From: an uncultured Clostridia bacterium
Lineage (GTDB): Bacteria; Bacillota; Clostridia; Christensenellales; Borkfalkiaceae
Reading direction: 5' to 3'
Assembly: GCA_934249265.1 (NCBI GenBank)
Contig: CAKQKQ010000014.1
Coordinates: 1 to 28,987, forward strand
Length of the DNA stretch: 28,987 bases
Shown here: piece after piece, positions 26,081 to 28,987 of the stretch
How positions within the stretch are numbered: position 1 is the first letter of the stretch
Layout of the letters: each line of letters opens with the position of its first letter
Position numbers and translations under genes: made by a program
Notes under the pieces: generated by a model
The model's database searches: none
The model's input: the letters and a program-made list of their open reading frames with translations, nothing else
What the model was told of the DNA's origin: nothing

Positions 26081-26381
26081 TAAAACGCAAACTTTTTACC
26101 GCTTTTTTTATGCGGCTAAATTGCTTTTTAATGCGGCAAAATTTTATATGTCACGTTTAAGTTTGAGCGCATAATTAATTTTAATACAAACTCAAAATCG
26201 AAATTTTAAAAGCAACTACTCAATTAAAGTTTTAAGCGCAACCACAAAATTTATCGCAATATAACCGCACAATTTATCGCAACGTGACCGCGCGTTTAAT
26301 TTAAACACGGCACAACAATTTATTACAACACGGCACAAAAATTAATAGAAACGCAAAAACACAAATTTAACATAACGCAAA
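26081..26381. repeat. Degenerate tandem repeats of 20-25 bp after the AraC gene
   Basis: No gene is seen. Units begin CACAA and carry AATTTAT, ending CCG or ACGG: 26243-26267, 26268-26290, 26291-26310, 26311-26333 and a partial copy to about 26354. A weak hairpin with T-runs (CCGC/GCGG at about 26099-26115) follows the stop. Similar units occur at about 15792-15860. Confidence 0.5.
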
Positions 26382-26414
26382 AGCGACGGCAAATTCTGCC
26401 GCCGCTCTTTTTTA
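26382..26414. terminator. Bidirectional terminator between two convergent genes
   Basis: AGCGACGGCA (26382-26391) pairs with TGCCGCCGCT (26397-26406) across one mismatch, loop of 5 nt. A run of seven T follows on the plus strand (26408-26414), and TTTTGCG on the minus strand. It serves the AraC gene and the gene ending at 26442. Confidence 0.8.
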
Positions 26415-26441
26415 TGCTTTTTTAATAATTTTATCGCTGTA

Positions 26442-28987
26442 TTAATCGCCGAAAACGATGAGCATATCGCCCGTGCCTACGGTGGTAAAAGTATCGCCTT
26501 CGTTTAAATAAACGACGTAATAATCGTTTAATTTTGAAGTCGCTATGCCCAAATTTGCCGCGCCAATAATTACTTGCTTGTAAGTTTCGGGAATATTTGA
26601 CGTTTTAGCGACGTCGATTACAATGATATATCCCGCGGTTTTTGCCGTGACCGTAGTGTTTTCTTTTACCCCGTCGTAAAAATATTTCAAGCCGTTTATC
26701 GCGTTTATTCTCCACCCGTCAAAGCCGTGAATAGATGCCGCTCTGTCGCTGAAAATAGCCGTTCCGCTTTCAATAGTCTTTACTTGAGACGTGCTTTCAA
26801 GTTGAGCGAAATTGCCGAAAACGTCTACGCCCGCAAGAGTATTAAATACTTCTTTGGTGATTTTGGTCTCTTGCATGCTCTGCAACATTTTTCCGTCGCC
26901 GTCGATTAAAAGATAGTCTTTTGAATTGCCCCTAACTACGATATTCGTTTTGCTTGCGCCCAAATAATCGTTGTTGATATATTGACTTACTCCGCTATAC
27001 TTGCTGTTTCTCGCAAGCATGGTAAAGCCGATTATCGTATCTTTATCCACTTCATAAAACGACGGTGCGAACTGACCTAAATAACTGTAAGGTAAAGTCG
27101 TCTTTATATATTTGCCGTTGATTTTTTCATTAACCACGCTGTCCGTCGTAATCGTCGCAAGCGTGTTGTTTTTGAAGTTCATTGCTTTTGTAATACCACC
27201 GTCGGTAGTAACAACCGTACCGATAGTGTTTTCGGTTCTTGTAGTAATAAAATTGTACACGTGCGTGTAATATTCAAACGTATAACCGTTGACTAATTCT
27301 GCGCCGTCAACGTCTTTCGCATACAAAATCATCGCGTCGTCCGTTCTTTGCAAGTAAACTCTATAAACGTGTCCGTCGGTTTTGTCCATATCGCTGTAAG
27401 TGCCGCCGATTAAGCCCAAATCTAACGTTTTTTCCATTAAAAGTTCGTCGTTTAACTCAACGGTGTAGGCGTTGTCCTCGGTAAATTGAGTTGCGTTTAC
27501 GTACAAAACTTTGCTTATATAGCCCGCTTTGCTCAAAGTAATCGTGAAGTTGTCGAGCGGACACTCTAAAGAATATGCTCCGTTTTTATCTGCGGTAACC
27601 GTTTTGCCGTTGATATCTACGCTTACTTCGCCTAAATTGTCGCCGAACACGTCTTTAACCGTGCCGTTTATAGTCGCTATAGTTTGTTCTTGAAGGATTA
27701 TGTCGAATAAAACGTTTCTCTTTTCGCTGTCGATAAAATCTTCAAGCGCGATTTCGTTTTCGTAAACGACGAAGTTTTCCGCATTGACGGTAATTACGTA
27801 ATTTGCGGTGATTAAATTTTCAAATCTATAATATCCGTTTTCGTCGGTTACGGCGGTAAATTCGCCCAAACTTACTTTTGCGCCGACTACTTTATTGCCG
27901 TTTTTATCGTAAACGTAGCCGCTTACGCTGCCTTTTAAGTTTGCGGCAACGGGGTTTATCGTGCTTATGTCCACAATTCGGCTTTCGTCCATAGTCGCCA
28001 CGCCGTTTATTTGCAAAAGTTCGCTTTCGGTAAGCGTAGTCATAAGCACTTGTTTTTGATTATATCTGTTGTAGTCCCAAGCGACGTAAATTTTGCCGTT
28101 TAATTCGGTTATGTCGGGATAAGACACGCCGTTTCTTACGTCCAAAATCAAAGCGTGATTAAAGGTTTTTCCGCCGTCCGTGCTTAATCTTATGCTCAAT
28201 TTTTCTCTGCCGTAAGTGTTGTAGTGATAAACGAACGCTATATTGCCGCTGCTTAATCTATAGAGTCTCGACCTCGAAGACGGACCTATAAAAAATTCTT
28301 TCATATCCGTCCAAGTTTCGCCTTTATCGTAAGAATACGACACCGCGCAATTATAACTTTGGTCGCAACGTTGAGTGCAAATATAAACCGTTTTTCCGTC
28401 GATTACGGTATCGACAACCGAGGCCTCGGCAACGAAAATGTATGCGGGACTGTAAATCGTGCCTTTAAGTTTCCACGTTTCGCCTTTGTCTGTGGATTCG
28501 TAGAAAGTCACGTGATTTCTGTCCGCAAAAGAGTGCGAAACGAAACAAATATTTCCCTCGCTTGTGATAGTGGGTTTATTAAGCAAGAACGTATCGGCTA
28601 TTTTTATAGGCTCGGTCACGTTGAAATTGCCGTCTTTATCTGTAGGGTTGGTAATTTTTGCGTACCACAACGTATGCGTATTGGTGAATTTGTCTCTTCC
28701 TTGATTCCAAATAAGCCAAACGTTGCCGTTTTTATCGTTGAATATAGACGGATCGAATACTCTCGAGTCTTCGTCTTTATGCGAAACTATAAAAGTTTGC
28801 GCCCAGGTTTGTCCGCCGTCGTCGCTGTATGCGTAAATGGCGTAGTTGTCTTTGTGCGGTTCTCTTGTGCCGCCCGAGAACCAACTTGCAAATAATCTCG
28901 TTTTGCCGTTGCCCATATCTACCGCTTCTATCCCCGGTATGCCTTGCCACGACCTTGTGGAGTTTTTAAATTTTGCGTACACTTCGG
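26442..28987 (-). CDS. Sialidase-superfamily (Asp-box propeller) protein with carboxypeptidase-regulatory-like domains, 5' end outside
   Basis: 847 residues are visible and the frame is open at the right edge, so the true start lies beyond the window; a GTG at 28982 is an internal valine codon. Numbering from that valine, residues 1-335 form a beta-propeller with four Asp boxes: SDDGGQTW (53-60), STDKGETW (163-170), SYDKGETW (217-224) and STDGGKTF (267-274). The block SWQGIPGIE is typical of bacterial sialidase-like exo-enzymes. Two carboxypeptidase-regulatory-like beta domains follow (about 349-425 and 436-505), then a beta-rich domain possibly of CBM9/DOMON type (about 518-720) and a last beta domain. 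No C-terminal anchor is seen. Sugar specificity is unknown; true sialidase activity cannot be assumed, since related propellers cut other sugars, such as rhamnose-containing glycans. Confidence 0.85.
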   Translation of the reverse strand, partial: EVYAKFKNSTRSWQGIPGIEAVDMGNGKTRLFASWFSGGTREPHKDNYAIYAYSDDGGQTWAQTFIVSHKDEDSRVFDPSIFNDKNGNVWLIWNQGRDKFTNTHTLWYAKITNPTDKDGNFNVTEPIKIADTFLLNKPTITSEGNICFVSHSFADRNHVTFYESTDKGETWKLKGTIYSPAYIFVAEASVVDTVIDGKTVYICTQRCDQSYNCAVSYSYDKGETWTDMKEFFIGPSSRSRLYRLSSGNIAFVYHYNTYGREKLSIRLSTDGGKTFNHALILDVRNGVSYPDITELNGKIYVAWDYNRYNQKQVLMTTLTESELLQINGVATMDESRIVDISTINPVAANLKGSVSGYVYDKNGNKVVGAKVSLGEFTAVTDENGYYRFENLITANYVITVNAENFVVYENEIALEDFIDSEKRNVLFDIILQEQTIATINGTVKDVFGDNLGEVSVDINGKTVTADKNGAYSLECPLDNFTITLSKAGYISKVLYVNATQFTEDNAYTVELNDELLMEKTLDLGLIGGTYSDMDKTDGHVYRVYLQRTDDAMILYAKDVDGAELVNGYTFEYYTHVYNFITTRTENTIGTVVTTDGGITKAMNFKNNTLATITTDSVVNEKINGKYIKTTLPYSYLGQFAPSFYEVDKDTIIGFTMLARNSKYSGVSQYINNDYLGASKTNIVVRGNSKDYLLIDGDGKMLQSMQETKITKEVFNTLAGVDVFGNFAQLESTSQVKTIESGTAIFSDRAASIHGFDGWRINAINGLKYFYDGVKENTTVTAKTAGYIIVIDVAKTSNIPETYKQVIIGAANLGIATSKLNDYYVVYLNEGDTFTTVGTGDMLIVFGD

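Noticed and set aside
28980..28982. GTG as start of the propeller gene
   Set aside because: The frame stays open to the window edge and no signal peptide or ribosome binding site follows from it; the gene is simply cut.
26442..28987. Calling the propeller a true sialidase
   Set aside because: Asp boxes only show the fold; the full set of catalytic residues for sialic acid could not be identified.

Overview
The window looks like a stretch of an AT-rich, low-GC Bacillota genome, most likely an uncultured gut Clostridia-type bacterium (Christensenellales-like; inference only). The support is strong AAGGAG ribosome binding sites, sigma-A-type promoters with 17-bp spacers, Gram-positive lipoproteins, very large modular secreted carbohydrate-active proteins, and AraC regulators. 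No rRNA, tRNA, transposase, integrase or CRISPR array was found. Ten protein genes were called, two of them cut by the window ends. Eight read leftwards (minus strand); the two AraC regulators read rightwards.

Left region (1-13571): three large secreted minus-strand proteins. The first (1-4829, 3' end outside) and third (8721-13571) are right-handed beta-helix enzymes of the pectate-lyase/polygalacturonase (GH28-like) type, carried on arrays of lectin-like modules. The second (5418-7979) has three lectin-like modules, four FIVAR-type helical repeats and a C-terminal cell-surface signal, and no visible enzyme. The first two share almost the same signal peptide, first module and upstream promoter element, so they come from a duplication. 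Between the second and third genes lies a plus-strand, highly structured, probably non-coding RNA of about 250 nt (8411-8660) ending in an intrinsic terminator. It is the most interesting item in the window.

Middle (13954-18909): a Gfo/Idh/MocA-fold NAD-binding protein lacking the usual EKP lysine, a divergent AraC regulator, and an AT-rich collagen-like exported protein with a DUF6273-type C-terminal domain. The last is transcribed from a near-consensus promoter through a leader of about 300 nt that holds a poly-C/G tract and a terminator hairpin just before the ribosome binding site.

Right (19469-28987): a cytoplasmic GH36 alpha-galactosidase, a lipoprotein with a C-terminal SGNH/GDSL esterase domain, a second AraC regulator divergent from it, and a sialidase-superfamily (Asp-box) propeller with carboxypeptidase-regulatory-like domains whose 5' end is outside.

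Together these resemble a regulon for using a complex acidic plant polysaccharide such as pectin or rhamnogalacturonan (inference): surface beta-helix enzymes cut the backbone, the SGNH enzyme deacetylates, exo-enzymes trim, and GH36 works on imported galactosides. Three promoters (genes at 4829, 7979 and 15210) carry the same 38-bp element in the same register to the -35 box. It holds two GATAA half-sites 21 bp apart, as expected for an AraC-type activator.
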